A stretch of DNA of 64,000 bases from Voacanga thouarsii (lineage: Eukaryota > Streptophyta > Magnoliopsida > Gentianales > Apocynaceae), in the NCBI GenBank assembly GCA_026120185.1, contig JANUWF010001110.1, positions 969,001 through 1,033,000 of the forward strand, in the 5' to 3' direction. Position numbers and translations under genes: made by a program. Shown in pieces: positions 46,212-58,859 of this stretch (position 1 is the stretch's first letter; each line of letters starts with the position of its first letter). The notes under the pieces are model-generated. The model had not been told where the DNA came from and did no database searches. It worked only from the letters and a program-made list of their open reading frames with translations.

Positions 46212-48600
46212 ATGGCCAAAATCCCTCTCCCTTGGCCGGATGACTTCTTCTTCCATAATCATGCTCTCGCCATCTCCCTTGGACAAAGTTAGACATCTAG
46301 GAGTTGAGATCTACTCTAAACTCCTTCAAGGCATTCATCAATCAAGTAAGTACCTTCAATCTTCCTTTTTAAACTCTAGAATCATGTCTCTAGGATGATG
46401 TTGTTAGAAGGTAGATGGCGATGGGATTTGAGTATATGTTGTTGTGCTTGAAGCATGAGTATATGTATGATTGTGAAGGAGATGAGATTTATGCATGGAA
46501 GGATTATATTGGTTGGTTGTATGTTGAATTGAGGTTTGATGCATGTCATAGGTAATATTTGTGTCAAAGCATGCTAGAGATTATGTCACCATTGGTGAAT
46601 AGGATTTTTATTCATGATGGATTGGTAAAGCCATGATCATATTTATGCTAGTAGAGATTAGATCATGTCTTGATAAATTTAGATCCATTCTTATATGAAG
46701 GATTTGGTCGATTTGATGAATTGAAGGATTGTATATGTCCTTGATTGTGGTTAGCCATAGAAGTATGATCATGATCTAGTTGTCCCTAAGCTAATTTTTA
46801 TTTCATGAATAAAATATTTCATAATGTGATTTTTCTAGTAATTTCCAAAAAAACCTTAGGAGGGGTAAATTTGGATTATTATATATAATAAGGATATTTT
46901 AGTCAAATAAATAATAGCGTTTGCTAGAAAAATAAAATATATAGATATTATATATAAAATGATAATATCAAATAAAGCCTTTTTTGGAAATAATCATAAT
47001 TAGTAAAATATTTATTACTAAAAATTTAATTATTATCTTTTAATCAAAACCCATTAAAATTTTATTTATTATCTTTCAAGCAAGACTCATTAAATTTATT
47101 TTCAACTAATTTTAGTTATCAATTATTTTCTAACAACTAAATTATTAATAAATCATTATTTTATCTAATTCCACCTAGGACTTTTCATCAAATAAACTCT
47201 AAATTATTTTAGCAAGATTTAAACCTTCAACTTATTAGTACCTATTTCCCAAACTTTAGTTATTTTAATATCAAATTAGATTTTTTTTATAAACCCTTTT
47301 ATTTATTATCGAGCCTTAAAGCTTGGGACATTAGGGACACGATTGTAGTGAGTTGAGTTAGTTTATTTGTGAAAGTGGATTTTGGCTTGAATTTGATTAT
47401 GGTTTGTATTTACCCCATGCGGGGTTAGGTCAGCTATTGGAGACTTTTATTATGAGCAAGAATCAGGTAAGCTCCTACATAAAACCTGTTTGATGAAAAA
47501 ATGATTTTTTTTTATGGCAAGCCAAATGTAGAGTGCATAGTCACTCATTTCTGTAAAGGCAATTGAGGATTATTTCCATTCTCATTTTAGACAAATAAAT
47601 TATTTGTAAATCAAGGGGCGATTTTACTCAAAACCTAAAATTCTTTCTAAAACCAGTTTTGCCCCAAACTTTGAAAAACCTTAATTTCCATTTTCAAGTG
47701 GAACTATGTTTTGTTCATTTTTCCCAAGTGGGATACGTTACGTTGAGTACTCAATAAGGATAGGCTAGTAGTACTAGTTTTGAAGAGCAAGAGTGAGTCT
47801 TCTGGCAGGAGGCCACCTCCAGAAGATAAGCTCAACTTAGAGAAACGTCAGTACTACTTAGTCATGCCGGTCCAAGCTAGCAGTGTTCTTTTCAGTCAAG
47901 TGACTGTATTTTGCCGAAATGGACACCCGGTTGTTGTTTGGGTATAGAGAAGGAGGAGTATCTTGCCCAGTAGGCCGATCACCTACTTTTGTCAGTCTGC
48001 ACAAAGTGTGGCATTCTGACCGGCGGTATGCACAAAGTGTGGCATGCTGACCATCCGGTTATGGGGCCCAACGTGTGGTAACCCGTAATCTTTTTTTTTC
48101 AAGTAGTTGATTTTATAAATTATGTATAGCTAGAAATACCAAAGCACCACTCTTGTTTTTTACTGATGTTTATTGCTTGCCAGAGAACTCTTATAAAGAA
48201 TTTTATATTTCGCATTCACGAACTGTTTTCACTGAACACCTAAAGCACACACAGACTTATTGAGATTTCTGTCTCACCACCATTTTACCATGATTTCAAG
48301 TCGATCTTGCTGTGGGGATGAGTAGCTAGTGTTATCTTCCTTGGAGGAGAATGTTGTCTTTTATTTTTATGTATTGCTTTGGGGAGTTTAGAGTGGATGA
48401 TTTCATTTTTGGATTTTTTTTTTTTCTTTTAGGAAGTCTTGGATTTAATCTTGGATTTATTCTGGAGTTGTAATAAATTTTAAGTAAATTATTATTTATA
48501 TTCCACTATTTTATTTGTGTGACCTAGTTATAAAGACCCCTTGTCCTTTAGATGGGGCGACATCCCCGGCCCTGGCGGGCCTAGGTAGCGGGGTGTTACA
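44239..48600 (+). repeat. Chromovirus 1, 3' LTR, 4.36 kb
   Basis: Starts TATGAAACCCC (G to A in the second base) after the polypurine tract, ends GGGGTGTTACA. Differences from the 5' LTR are scattered, densest in the first 200 bp. Confidence 0.92.
44484..44553 (+). other. tRNA-like A box/B box in chromovirus 1 3' LTR
   Basis: A box TGGTTTAGTGG (44493-44503), B box GGTTCAAATTCC (44536-44547). Confidence 0.55.
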
Positions 48601-49317
48601 AATATACCCATTATTGATGCAACATTTTCTATACGAGTAGTTATAACAATTGCACTGTCTCTTGACCCACATGAGAGAACACATTTAAACTTTTCCCACT
48701 TCTCATAGTCATCATTCCATACATCAACTAATATAAGAAAATATCTGTTTCCTTTCAAGATCTCTTGAAGTACTCTTTGGAAAGAATCCAAGTCCAAGGC
48801 TTCGGAAGCAATTCTTGAAGCTAATTCTAAAATTTCTTTGGTCACTCTCTTTACATTCAAATCATCAAATACACAAACCCAAAGCCTCAGACCAAAACAC
48901 TCGGTTATATGCTGATCATTGAACACGAGTTGTGCAAGTGTTATTTTCCCAAGCCCTCCAACACCAACTATAGGAAACATAGAAGTGTTCTGAGAATTCT
49001 TTATTTGATTCACCAAAATTTCTATGATTTTTTCTTTTTTCTCATCTCTTCCAATGACTTTCAAGTTTAGATAAAATGGAACTAGTCTTGTGTAATTCAA
49101 AGAGATCGTCCATGTCCTATCTTGCAGTAAATTCATTGAGATGAAACTTTATTCACTCCTTAGTAATTGCATTAAGTTTCCAAGTGATGTCCTTCATCCT
49201 CTTCCCAATCTTGTGATGGAAAATAATGTTCCATCGTGGAGAAAAGCTTGACATGCTTCCTCCATGTTTAATTTTGTTAGACTGAAGGACAATATCATAC
49301 AATACTTTTGCAGCCAA
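48601..49317 (-). pseudogene. NBS-LRR gene A, piece 1: end of coiled coil and NB-ARC core
   Basis: The minus strand from 49317 reads LAAKVLYDIVLQSNKIKH, IIFHHKIGKRMKDI and KLNAITKE (end of the Rx N-domain), a stop near 49150, then VIGRDEKKEKIIEIL, the P-loop GVGGLGKITLAQL (Lys kept, Thr replaced by Ile), kinase 2 region YFLILVDVWND (LDDVW expected), and RNBS-B SAIVITTRIENVASIMG at the chromovirus border. The nucleotide-binding switch would therefore be damaged even before insertion is considered. The first ~60 residues lie beyond the Tork and chromovirus insertions, outside the window. Confidence 0.9.
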
Positions 49318-49385
49318 TGTTAAGGATAGACTCCAAAAATAAACCAAAACTCTAATGGTAAAACCACACAAGGCGAAAACAAAGA

Positions 49386-49427
<42 letters not shown>

Positions 49428-49815
49428 GTGGAGAAAAATAAATAACAATAAAATAAATGAGAGAGACACAAAGACTTACGTGGTTCGGTCAAATGATCTA
49501 CGTCCATAGGTAGAGGCAGAACAAAACTTCACTATGAAAAAGACAATTTTACAAAGTTTTAGGAAAGTATTCCTAAACTACTAAACACCAATAATATAAA
49601 ACAAGAGAACCTCGAAAGAAATAAAGTTTAAACAAGCTAGAAGAACTCTTGTTGGTGTTGTTGATGTCTTATTTTTCAAAGCTAAACAAAGGCCTTAATT
49701 TATAGATAACATGATGCGGTTAGAATTCATGAAAATTCAATGTGGGACTTACAAACTAAACAAAGCTCTTTGGTTTCCTGACGTGGGGACAAACGAATGC
49801 AACACATCCTTAATG
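49318..49815 (-). repeat. Tork element 2, 3' LTR
   Basis: On the minus strand starts CATTAAGGATG (TGTTAAGGATG in Tork 1) and ends TATCCTTAACA. Contains an (ATA)n tract at about 49388-49427, the same site as the TTA tract of Tork 1. Confidence 0.85.
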
Positions 49816-49859
49816 AATCTCTATCTTAACTTGCATCTCAATCTCAAATATAGTAGTTT

Positions 49860-51250
49860 TTATCTTCGGTGTTAATCTTCTGAACAATGACTTTCTTCTC
49901 AGTAATGATATCTCGAATGAAGTAAAACTTTACATCAATATGCTTCATCCTCTCATGATACATTTGATCTCTAGTTAAATGTATAGCACTTTGACTTTTC
50001 CAATAAATTGTAGTTATACATTTATGCAGACTAAGCTTGCCAAATAAACCTTTCAGCTATAAGGATTTTTTTATTACTTCGGTTAGAGCCATATATTCTA
50101 CCTCCATAGTAGACAACGCTACTACAGGTTATAAGATAGCTTTCTAACTAATTGTACAATCTCCAATACAAAATATATAGCCAGTAAATTATCTTATCCT
50201 GTTAAGGTCTCTAACGTAGTCAGAGTCCACAAAATCAACAAAAGTATTGCTACTTCTTCCAAACTCCAAACAAGCATTTGAAGTACCTTGCAAATATCTG
50301 AGAATCAATTTCACGGCTTACAAATGTGCTTTTCCTGGACAAGACATATATTTGCTGACCATACTGACTGCTTGTAAAATATTCGGACAAGTACAAGCCA
50401 TTACATATACCATACTACTGACTACACTAGAATACAGAACCCGTGCCATATAATCTTCTTCTTCACTTGACTGTGGTGGTTGAAAAGCTAAAAGTTTAAA
50501 ATGACTAGTAAAAGAAGTACTTACTAGTTTTGCATTTTTCTTCTCGATGAAATTTTCTTAAGTCAGGTACAACTTTCCAAGACCTCGATCTCTCTTGATC
50601 ACCATGCCAAGAATCCTTTTAGCTGCTCCCAAAATTTTCATCTCAAATTCAATCTTTAACTATTTATTCAAGACATCAATTTCTACTAGATTCTTAGCAG
50701 TAATGAGCATGTTATCAATATAGAGCAGCAAATAACTAAAAGAACCATCATGTAACTTCTGGAAGTAGACACAACTGTCATATATGCTCCTTGAATAACC
50801 ATAACTCAATAAAAAAGAATCAAACCTTTTATACCACTGTCTTTGGGACTTCTTCAATCCATATAAGGATTTCTTCAAAAGGCAAACATGATCTTATTTT
50901 CCTTCAATTTTAAATCTCTTAAGCTATTTCGTGTAAATTTATTTCTCAAGATTACTATGCAAGAAGGCTGTTTTGACATCTAGCTACTCTAATTCCAAAT
51001 CATACATAGCAACTAAAGCAAGCAAACCACAAATAGAGCTATATTTAACAACAAGTGAAAATACATCATTAAAATCAACATATTGTACCTGACTATAGCC
51101 CTTCACAACTAATCTTGCTTTTCACCTTCTATCTTTAGTCTTGAGAGTACTCTCTTTTTTCTTGAAGACTCATTTGTAACCAACAATTTTCTTTCCCAAC
51201 GGTTGCTTTACAAGGACCCAAGTCCCATTCTTGTGGAGAGACTCAATTTC
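49860..51250 (-). pseudogene. Tork element 2 RT and RNase H remnants
   Basis: RT start WLIATNKEIESLHKNGTW and LVKQPLGKKIVGYK (51280-51176), KKSLYGLKKSQRQWYKRF (about 50878-50820), and the catalytic site LLLYIDNML (50726-50700) with Asn for the second Asp of YxDD. RNase H ends with HERMKHIDVKFYFIRDII near 49955-49900. Stops and frame changes throughout; inactive. Confidence 0.82.
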
Positions 51251-52617
51251 TTTATTTGTTGCAATTAACCACTTAGCTGAATCTTCACACGAAACAACTT
51301 TGTTGTAGGTAGATGATTCACCAACTCTACGTGTTTCTTCTACAACAAACAAGGTATATACAACTAAATTTGCATACCTTAGCAGTGGTCGAATCTGTCT
51401 TATTAGTCTATTCTTAGCTATAAAATATTCTTTTTCTACATTTTCTTCATCACTGAGAACTGAATGTTGTTGAACAGAAGAAGCCAAATTAGAAGGACCA
51501 GAACTGCTAATTTTAAGCTCCACCTGCTCATGCATACCATCTTCATTTGCACAAGAAGAACTAGAAGACTCTCTTTAGAATTTAACATAAATAACTCATC
51601 AAATGTAACATTTCTACTTATTACAAATTTTGGTGATTTGGGATCTACACACTATAATCTGTATCATTTCACCTCAAAAGTCTACCTAAAGAAAATACAT
51701 TTCTTAGCTCTAGGCTCTAATTTTTCATCATTTACATACATGTATGCTAGACATCCAAAAACGTTTAAATCAGAGTAAGTAGCATGTATACCTAACCAAA
51801 TTTTCTCAGGAGTTTTGAAATCAAGAGTTACAGAAGGAGAGCGGTTGATAATATAACAAGCTGTAGAAACTGCATGTGCCCAAAAATCCTTTGTTAACCC
51901 TACATTTGAAATCATACAATGTGCTATTTTCCAAAGAATTCTATTCATACACTCTGTATTATCATTTTGTTAAGGCGTCATTCTCACTGTACGGTGCCAA
52001 AAAATTCTTTCATTTTTACAAAATTCATCTAATTCTTTTTCACCGAATTCCATGCCATTATGAGCTGCTTTATCTATTTACATGTCTATTTTTCAATCAA
52101 ATCTTTCCATTATTTGAAGGTTAGGTAAATATCCCTCTTATTCTTCAGAAAATAAACCTAAACTTTTCTTGAATAATCATCAATGAAAGCTAACAAGTAT
52201 CCAGCACCACCTTTAGAAGAAACATAGGATGGACCCCAAATATCTGAATGAATATAATCCAAAGTACCTTTAGTCCGGTGAATTGTTGGTGTGCTAAAAC
52301 TGATTCTTTTCTACTTTCCAAAAATACAATACTTACAGAAGTCTAGTGCCCCGATATTTTGTCCATTTAGAAGGCCTCTCTTGCTCAATATACATAGACC
52401 TTTCTCACTCATACGCCCCAAAAGCAAGCTGAGTACTCTTTCGGGATATATCATCACTTTCTTGCTGAGTCCAGGAATATGTAGATTTTTGTAGATGATA
52501 TTTTCCCTAGAAATGTACATGTCCCTTATCAGAGTTTGTACAATTAAGATCCAACACTTACAGAATTCTACAGGATGGTCAAAGTCAGAACAAACACCAC
52601 TGTGCAAAGGGAAACCA
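51251..52617 (-). pseudogene. Tork element 2 integrase and GAG-pre-integrase remnants
   Basis: The minus strand reads [20 protein letters not shown] and [11 protein letters not shown] (about 52410-52311, pre-integrase zinc-binding part), integrase readings near 52050-52000, then MNRILWKIAHCMISNVGL, FWAHAVSTACYIINRSPS and YMYVNDEKLEPRAKKC (51948-51690). 52440-52617 reads less like copia and may hold a small rearrangement. The border at 52617 is the chromovirus insertion. Confidence 0.75.
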
Positions 52618-55600
52618 TGTGAAACCCCAATTAAAACCAACCCTAGAGTAAGGGGGTCGATATGCATATCATATTTTCTTGCATGCATAAATATATTTTT
52701 GTATGATTTTATGTGTTTTGAAATTGTGATTTATAGTCTAGAAGGCTTAATTGTGCTTATTGAATAGGAAGGGCAAAATGCTAATTTTGCTTAAGGTGGA
52801 AATAGGGAGATAGCTTGAGAATTAAGTAGAAAAAATATTTGAGAGATGAAATAAGAAAAAGAGTTGTTGTGGTTTAGTGGTTAGAGCTTTGAGATTAATC
52901 CTTGAGGTCTTGAGTTCAAATTTTATCATTTGCGTTTTAGCATGATTAAATTTTATTTGGATAGGTAGGCTATTTTCGGCCCTTGCATGCCTTAGGGAGG
53001 AGTAGGAGTGTTGTCCTAGGGGAGACAATAAAGGAATGTCCTAACCCTACTCTTATGCCCTACAAAAATTCCTAAAGGATTCATACCCTTTTTGTTCTCT
53101 AGCTTACCTTAATTCTTGATCAATTAAGTTGCTCAATTTATCTAAGCCATTTTTATTTCCAGAAAATTCCAGCAAGGTTCTGTGACTTTGAAGCTTCGAA
53201 AATGCCTCTTGGAGGATGGAATTTTAACTAAAAATGGGGAAGAGTTATGGAAGGTTCCGAAGAGAATTAATCTCCATAGTTGAACTTTCAAACTCTACCC
53301 TATGAGTATTCATCTTCTTCATGTAGTAATCTGGAAATTTTTCCAGCTTCTTGATCAGTCCAATTGTTGAAATCTTCAGCCCTCTTTCCCTCTCAAATAC
53401 TTCCAGAAAAATAACCAATTTACTCAGCTTGAAGACTGAAAACTTTGGCCAGAATTCGGACTGCACAAAGCTGTGCAAACCATAAAAAATTCTAGGCAGA
53501 ATTCGCAGCTTATCTGTCCAAAAACCAAGCTATTTCTTCTAGACTTCAAACCAGTAATTCATCTCTGACTTTCCTCCATAAAGAAGGCTAGAAACCAGCC
53601 CTACAATACCCTCTAATACCCCTTCAAATCTACTGCAAATCGGATGGAGCATGGCAGAAAAAACTGCACGAAATTTCCAGCAAAACTTTCAAGCAAGCAA
53701 CCAGGAATTCCAACTTTGTTACCTCTTCACCCTTGTCCGAAACTCACCCCAACTTTCTGTAAAAACCAACTATAGTCAGCCATGAACTGAACTTCATCAT
53801 CCCCTTCATTGGCCTACTCGAATAAAGCTCCATGACTACCCCTTAAATTACTCTATCAATCCCTTCAATCAAATCTTCAATGCGAGTTCAAAATTCCAAC
53901 AAATTACTCCATGAAAACCTCCATAGTTTAGGCTTCAAACAACCAGAAAATCTCACACACATACCCTCTGAATTTTGGCCATTCTAGAACCTATCCAAAC
54001 ATCATTCATCTCAGCAAAATCCTAGCTAAACCAGTCGGCCATTGAAGCTTCCAAAAGACCTCCATCAACTAAGATATTCTTACCATATTTGCTACCATAA
54101 TTCATTCCCCAAATTACTCCTTTTGAATTTCAAACAACCAGCTTTCCTTCTTCACCCTAATCTGAAAATTCAATCACCAGAATTCTCCAATCTATTCGGC
54201 CACCCTTTCCAAGCAAATTTCGTCCAGCTTCTCTCCATTCTCTCCAAACCTCCAAGAACACACACCACCACTCTCCAAGCCTAAGACCACTCTAAACACC
54301 TTCAATCTTCTCCAAAAACTCCAAATCACATCTATTCATTCTTCAGAATCCATTTCTACAATTTTTAACATCAAACGCTGAAATCAAACCTCCACTTTCG
54401 CATAAAAAAAATCAGAATTTTTTTAAAGGCTCAAGAACACTTTCAAGGTAAGCATGAACGATTATCTCCATCTTCTTTCCTCTTCGACCTTTAATGGAAT
54501 ATACTAACAAACTCTCTCTCTCTCTCTCTCTCCCTCTCTCTCTCTCTCTCTCGGCTGAAATGGTTACTCCAACCATGGCCATTTTTCTTCTTCCTCCTTA
54601 GACATATCAAGCCTTTCAAGAGTGAGGATTCTCTTGAAAATTCATTAAAGTGGTCATCATTCGAGTAAGTCTCCCTAATTCAAAGATCATGTCTCTTGGA
54701 TGTAGTTAGATGAGGATGGAATATGCCTGGAGATTGAGCATGCATTTATATGATGGAGTTGGGATTGAAGTATGAGGATGAATGTGTTTATATGATGGAA
54801 TTGGGATTGATGCATGAGGATGATTTGTCTTGGTTGAATTTTATGATGTTTTAGGGTTTGTTGCATGCCTTCGTGTCGTGAGTAGTATGAATGATTAAGC
54901 ATGATAGATATTATTTCACCTTTAGTGAATAGAGTTTTATGTTCATATATCCTTGTTGAAGCCATGAATATGATTATGTTTAGTGGAGTTTGGATTATGT
55001 GTTGGTAGATATGGATCTATGCTTTTATTCATGATTTGGATGGTTTGTTGATTGGTGTAGACTGTATGTTCATGATTATGGTTAACAATAGGAATTATGA
55101 TCATGACCTTGTTGTTCCTAAACTATTTAAGTTAGCCAATTTTATTTCATTAATAAAAAAAATTAATACTATATATTTTCTTCTAGTGATTTCGAAAACC
55201 CTAGGAAATGTGGATTTGGACGGTTATATGAAATAATGATATTTTAACCAAATAAATGATATCTTTTATTAAAATTAAAATATAAAAATATTATATATAA
55301 TAATAACATTAAATAAAGCATTTTATATAAATAATCATAATAGGTCAAATATTAATTTTGTAAGTCATATATTCATAAATACTAATAAAATTTATTTATT
55401 ATCTTTAATCAAAATATATTAAAATTTACTTACTATTAATTTTATTTACCAATTATTTTCTAACCATTAATTATTATAGATTGTTATTTTAAATAATATC
55501 ATCGAGGACCTAGGACCCTTCATCATGTAAACCCTAGTTTATTTATAATAAGATTTAAACCTACAACTTACTAGTAACTATTTCACAAACCCTAGTTATT

Positions 55601-56857
55601 TTAATACAAAGCTAGATTTATTTTATAAATCCTTTTTTATTATCTATCCTTAAAGTTTGGAATACTAGGGTCATGATTATAGTAAGTTGAGTTAGGATTA
55701 TTTATGAAAGCAAATTTTGGCTTGAGTTTAATTATGGCCTGTGTTAACCCCAGGCAGGGTTAGGTCAGCTTTTGGAGATCTTTGATTTATCTCGAGCGAA
55801 GGATCAGGTAAGCTCCTATATAAAACTTATTTGTTATAAAAGGTTACTATAACAAGCCAAACACGAAGTATATGAACACTGATTTGGTAAAGGCAATTAA
55901 GGACTGTTTTCTTTCTTGTTTCAGTCAAACCAATTATTTGAAAATCAACAAGCAGTTTTACTCATACACCAAACTATTTCTAAAACTAATTTTGACAAGG
56001 ACTTTAGAAATCCTTGATTGCCATTTTCAAGTAAAGCTATGTTTTACCAGTTTTCTCCCAAGTGGGACAATCATCATTAAGTACTCAATAAGGGTAGGCT
56101 AGTAGTACTAGCTTTGAAGAGCAAGAACGAGTCTTCTGGCAGGAGGCCACCTCTAGAAGATGAACTCAACTTAGAGAAACGTCAGTACTACTTAGTCATG
56201 CCGGTCTGAGCTAGCAAGTTTCAGTTATGTGGACTGTGTGTTTCCAGAGTGGACAACCGATTTTGTTTGGGTGTAGAAAATGAAGAGTATCTTACTCGGT
56301 AGGCCGATCACCTACCTTTTGTCAGTCTGCACAAAATGTGGCATTCTGACCGTTGTATGATTATAGGGCCCAACGTGTGGTAACCCATGGCCGCCCTTCT
56401 GAGTGGTTGATTTTATTGTACATATATGGTTGGAAAAACCAAAATGCCACTCTTGATTTTTAACATTGTTTAATGCTTACCAGTACTTTTTCTTATAAAG
56501 TTCTTACATCTTGCATTCATGAGCTGTTTTCACTGAACACTCAAAGCACATACAGTCTTACTGAAACTTTTATCTCATCACCCTTTTGTCATGTTTTCAG
56601 GTCGGTCCTACTATGGAGATGAGTAGATAGTTTGTTGCTTGCTTTGAAGGCCTTGTGTTATTTTCTTTATGTATTCCTTTGAGAGATAAGAGTATTCAAG
56701 GTATTTATGAATTTATCTTGAATTCTTGGATTGTAATAAGTTTTAAATTTTAAAGTATTTTTTATTTTTGTTTGTGAGATCTAGTTATAAAGACCCCTTG
56801 TCCTTTGGATGGGGCGAAATCCCCGGCCCTATTGGGCCTAGGTAGTGGGGTATTACA
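52618..56857 (+). repeat. Chromovirus 2, 5' LTR, 4.24 kb
   Basis: TGTGAAACCCCAATTAAAACC to GGTAGTGGGGTATTACA. Colinear with but clearly diverged from chromovirus 1 LTRs, hence a subfamily. Includes a (CT)n tract at 54512-54551. Confidence 0.9.
52861..52930 (+). other. tRNA-like A box, decayed B box, chromovirus 2 5' LTR
   Basis: A box TGGTTTAGTGG (52870-52880) kept; B box position reads AGTTCAAATTTT (52913-52924), weaker than in chromovirus 1. Confidence 0.45.
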
Positions 56858-56859
56858 AA

Positions 56860-56871
56860 TGGTATTAGAGC
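56860..56871 (+). promoter_or_regulatory. Primer-binding site of chromovirus 2
   Basis: TGGTATTAGAGC, one base off the initiator tRNA-Met complement, two bases after the LTR. Confidence 0.85.
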
Positions 56872-56955
56872 CTAGGTTTAGGCAAATATTGATAGTATAT
56901 ATTCTGTTTATTTAAGTTCAAATCTTTATCTAACCTGTCTTGTTTATGCTGTAGG

Positions 56956-57420
56956 ATGGTTAGAATGTTTAGAACCGCGAGAAAGGGGCAGCAATGGCAT
57001 CCTCCTATCACTATCTACCCAGAAAACCTTCCAGTACCTCAGCTTTCTCCTCAGCCAGTTATTCCTTTGGAAGATAGCAGTGATGATGAGGTTCCGATCA
57101 ATGAGCCACCCCTAATACCTGTGATAGATTTGAGTTCTGACAGTGAAGATGAGGAGATAGCCGTGGAGAATGTTCCCCACCCTCCTAGCCCCATAGTTAA
57201 TTTATCTGCAGATAGTGATGACCCAGGGGAGATAGATTATGAATCTCTACTTAGGCCTTCTTTCATTCCTCCACCCAGCCAGGTTAAGACCGGGGAGAGT
57301 TCTGGGTGACCTAGGAAAGAACCAATGGAGGGGTTTGCCAGTGAGGCCGGGATAGATTTCTCTAAAAACTTTGGGAGATGGTTGTATGAGGATGATTTTG
57401 AAGATTCTGATGAGTACTAG
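56956..57420 (+). pseudogene. Acidic ORF before gag in chromovirus 2
   Basis: ATG at 56956 (MVRMFRTARKGQQWHPP) follows GCTGTAG, again splice-acceptor-like. Rich in Pro, Glu, Asp and Ser (DSSDDEVPINEPP, DLSSDSEDEEIAVEN). TGA at 57307-57309, then the same frame continues to a stop at 57418-57420, ending LYEDDFEDSDEY. Shorter than its counterpart at 41647-42501 but with similar placement, start and acidic end. No known domain. Confidence 0.5.
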
Positions 57421-57684
57421 AGGGGCTGAGAGTTATTATGATCAGGATGCTTATTTATTATTTTTCCTAAACCTCTATGTTAAGGAGTTTTATTTCTGTT
57501 TAAATTCAAATTTATGCAAATAAGAGTACTTGAGTACTCTAAGATTTGAGAGAAAATTTATGAGCAATTCTTTAGATAAAAACTTGCATCTGATTTTCTT
57601 TTACTTATATCTAACTGTGAATGCATGCTCAACTAAAATGATTTAATCATTGAATGCATAAACTTATCATTTGGGTATGGTTTA
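57421..57684. other. Untranslated region between acidic ORF and gag, chromovirus 2
   Basis: AT-rich, no reading. Parallels 42502-42869. Confidence 0.45.
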
Positions 57685-58760
57685 GAATGGCACCCCAAGA
57701 GCCATGTAGCTTCATCAAGCAGAAGGATCCTGGAAGCAAATCATGTGGCACCGGAAGTTAAGACAACGCAGATGCAATCACCCAACCGGGGTAATGAAAG
57801 TGAACCAGATATGGGAATAGGGTCTGAAGCATTAGTTGAAGTGACGATAGGGCAAGCATTCAGTAAGATGCCAGAGATTCTGTAGACCCTGACTGAGCAG
57901 AGGAACCCTAAAGGAGAAGATGAGGCATTGGAGCGGTTTTTGAAGTTTCAGCCGCCCGTCTTCTTGGGTGAAGCTGAGCAAGATCAGAAAATTGAGCAAT
58001 GGATCGAGTAGATAGAAGACATATTTGCTAGCTCCAGTACACTGAGGAGCAAATGGTTAAGTTTATTGCATTCCGTTTGAGGGGCCCAGCTCGGGCATGG
58101 TGGCAGTGGGTTCAGGATGACTGGGAAATGGTTGATTAGGAATGGACGTGGTCCAATTTTGTTGAAGCATTCAAAACTGAGTATATTCCCCAGTGGATAG
58201 TGGAAAAGCGGGAGAACAAGTTCCAGAATTTAAAGTAGGGAGGTATGACAATGGCCCAGTACGCAACACGGTTCACCCAGTTATCGAAGTACTGCAAGAG
58301 GCTAGTGGACACGGAGCAGAATAGGACGAGGCAGTTTGTCAAGGGATTGAGGTAGGAATTGAGGAGGGCATTGGCATCTTCTCCACCAACGACCTATTCG
58401 GGGGCCGTAGGCACAGCTACCAGGACAGAAAATGAGGACCGTAGCAGGATGGCATCGAGACCCTTCTAGCTGCCAAGGCAACCTCAAGGACACTTCCAGA
58501 GACAACAATTCAATAAGTGCCCCACTAACCAGCAGTGACAGAATCGGGGAAAGTAAGCCCGAACAGTATCAGTTAGTCCTGTTCAGAACCTTCCGTCATG
58601 CCGGCAGTGTGGGAAAAGAGGCCACACAGAGAAGAACTATTGGTCCAAATGAGGTGAATAGAAATGTTATCACTGTGGCGACCCAAACCACCTGCGGAAC
58701 GCCTGCCCTAAACTGCACCGAGTCGGGCAAGGAAATCGGCTCAGAATCTGGGACCCAATA
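57685..58760 (+). pseudogene. Chromovirus 2 gag and zinc knuckle remnant
   Basis: Start MAPQEPCSFIKQKDPGSKSC (ATG about 57688). Further on ALERFLKFQP, GEAEQDQKIEQWIE, WTWSNFVEAFKTEYIPQWIV, YATRFTQLSKYCKRL and NRTRQFVKGLR, with frame changes and TAG stops. Zinc-knuckle sequence is CYHCGDPNHLRNAC (about 58658-58700), a full CCHC; an earlier CRQCGKRGH lacks its last Cys. It encodes the capsid and nucleocapsid of the particle. Confidence 0.82.
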
Positions 58761-58859
58761 GAGCCAATACCGTGGGAGCATCTGGGAGTGGAGCACCGAA
58801 GCCTCAAGTGAAAGCCAAGGTATTCGCTCTCAACAGAGAGGAGGTTGGAACCGATGCAG

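Larger units (their letters stand above)
37126..48600 (+). mobile_element. Ty3/gypsy chromovirus (Tekay/Del type), internally deleted, 11.5 kb
   Basis: LTRs 37126-41537 and 44239-48600 run TGTGAAACCCC...GGTGTTACA. The 5-bp duplication AATAT is perfect (37121-37125, 48601-48605). The PBS TGGTATCAGA starts at 41540 and the polypurine tract GGGGAGGA ends at 44238. The 2.7-kb interior holds an acidic ORF, a gag remnant, then only the end of RNase H, the integrase C-terminus and the chromodomain tail; the bulk of pol is gone. It is inserted in the NB-ARC domain of the NBS-LRR gene, in opposite orientation. It cannot move by itself. Confidence 0.92.

Noticed and set aside
52291..52767. Short ORFs on both strands around the chromovirus 2 border
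   Set aside because: They cross the 52617/52618 insertion junction or read LTR sequence, so they are chance ORFs.
53155..53175. Heat-shock-element-like GAAnnTTC motifs in the chromovirus LTR
   Set aside because: About one such match is expected by chance in an LTR of this size; no cluster of three or more units seen.
54042..54284. 80-codon ORF repeated at 63689-63931
   Set aside because: Same position in the 5' and 3' LTR of chromovirus 2; LTR repetition, not a gene pair.
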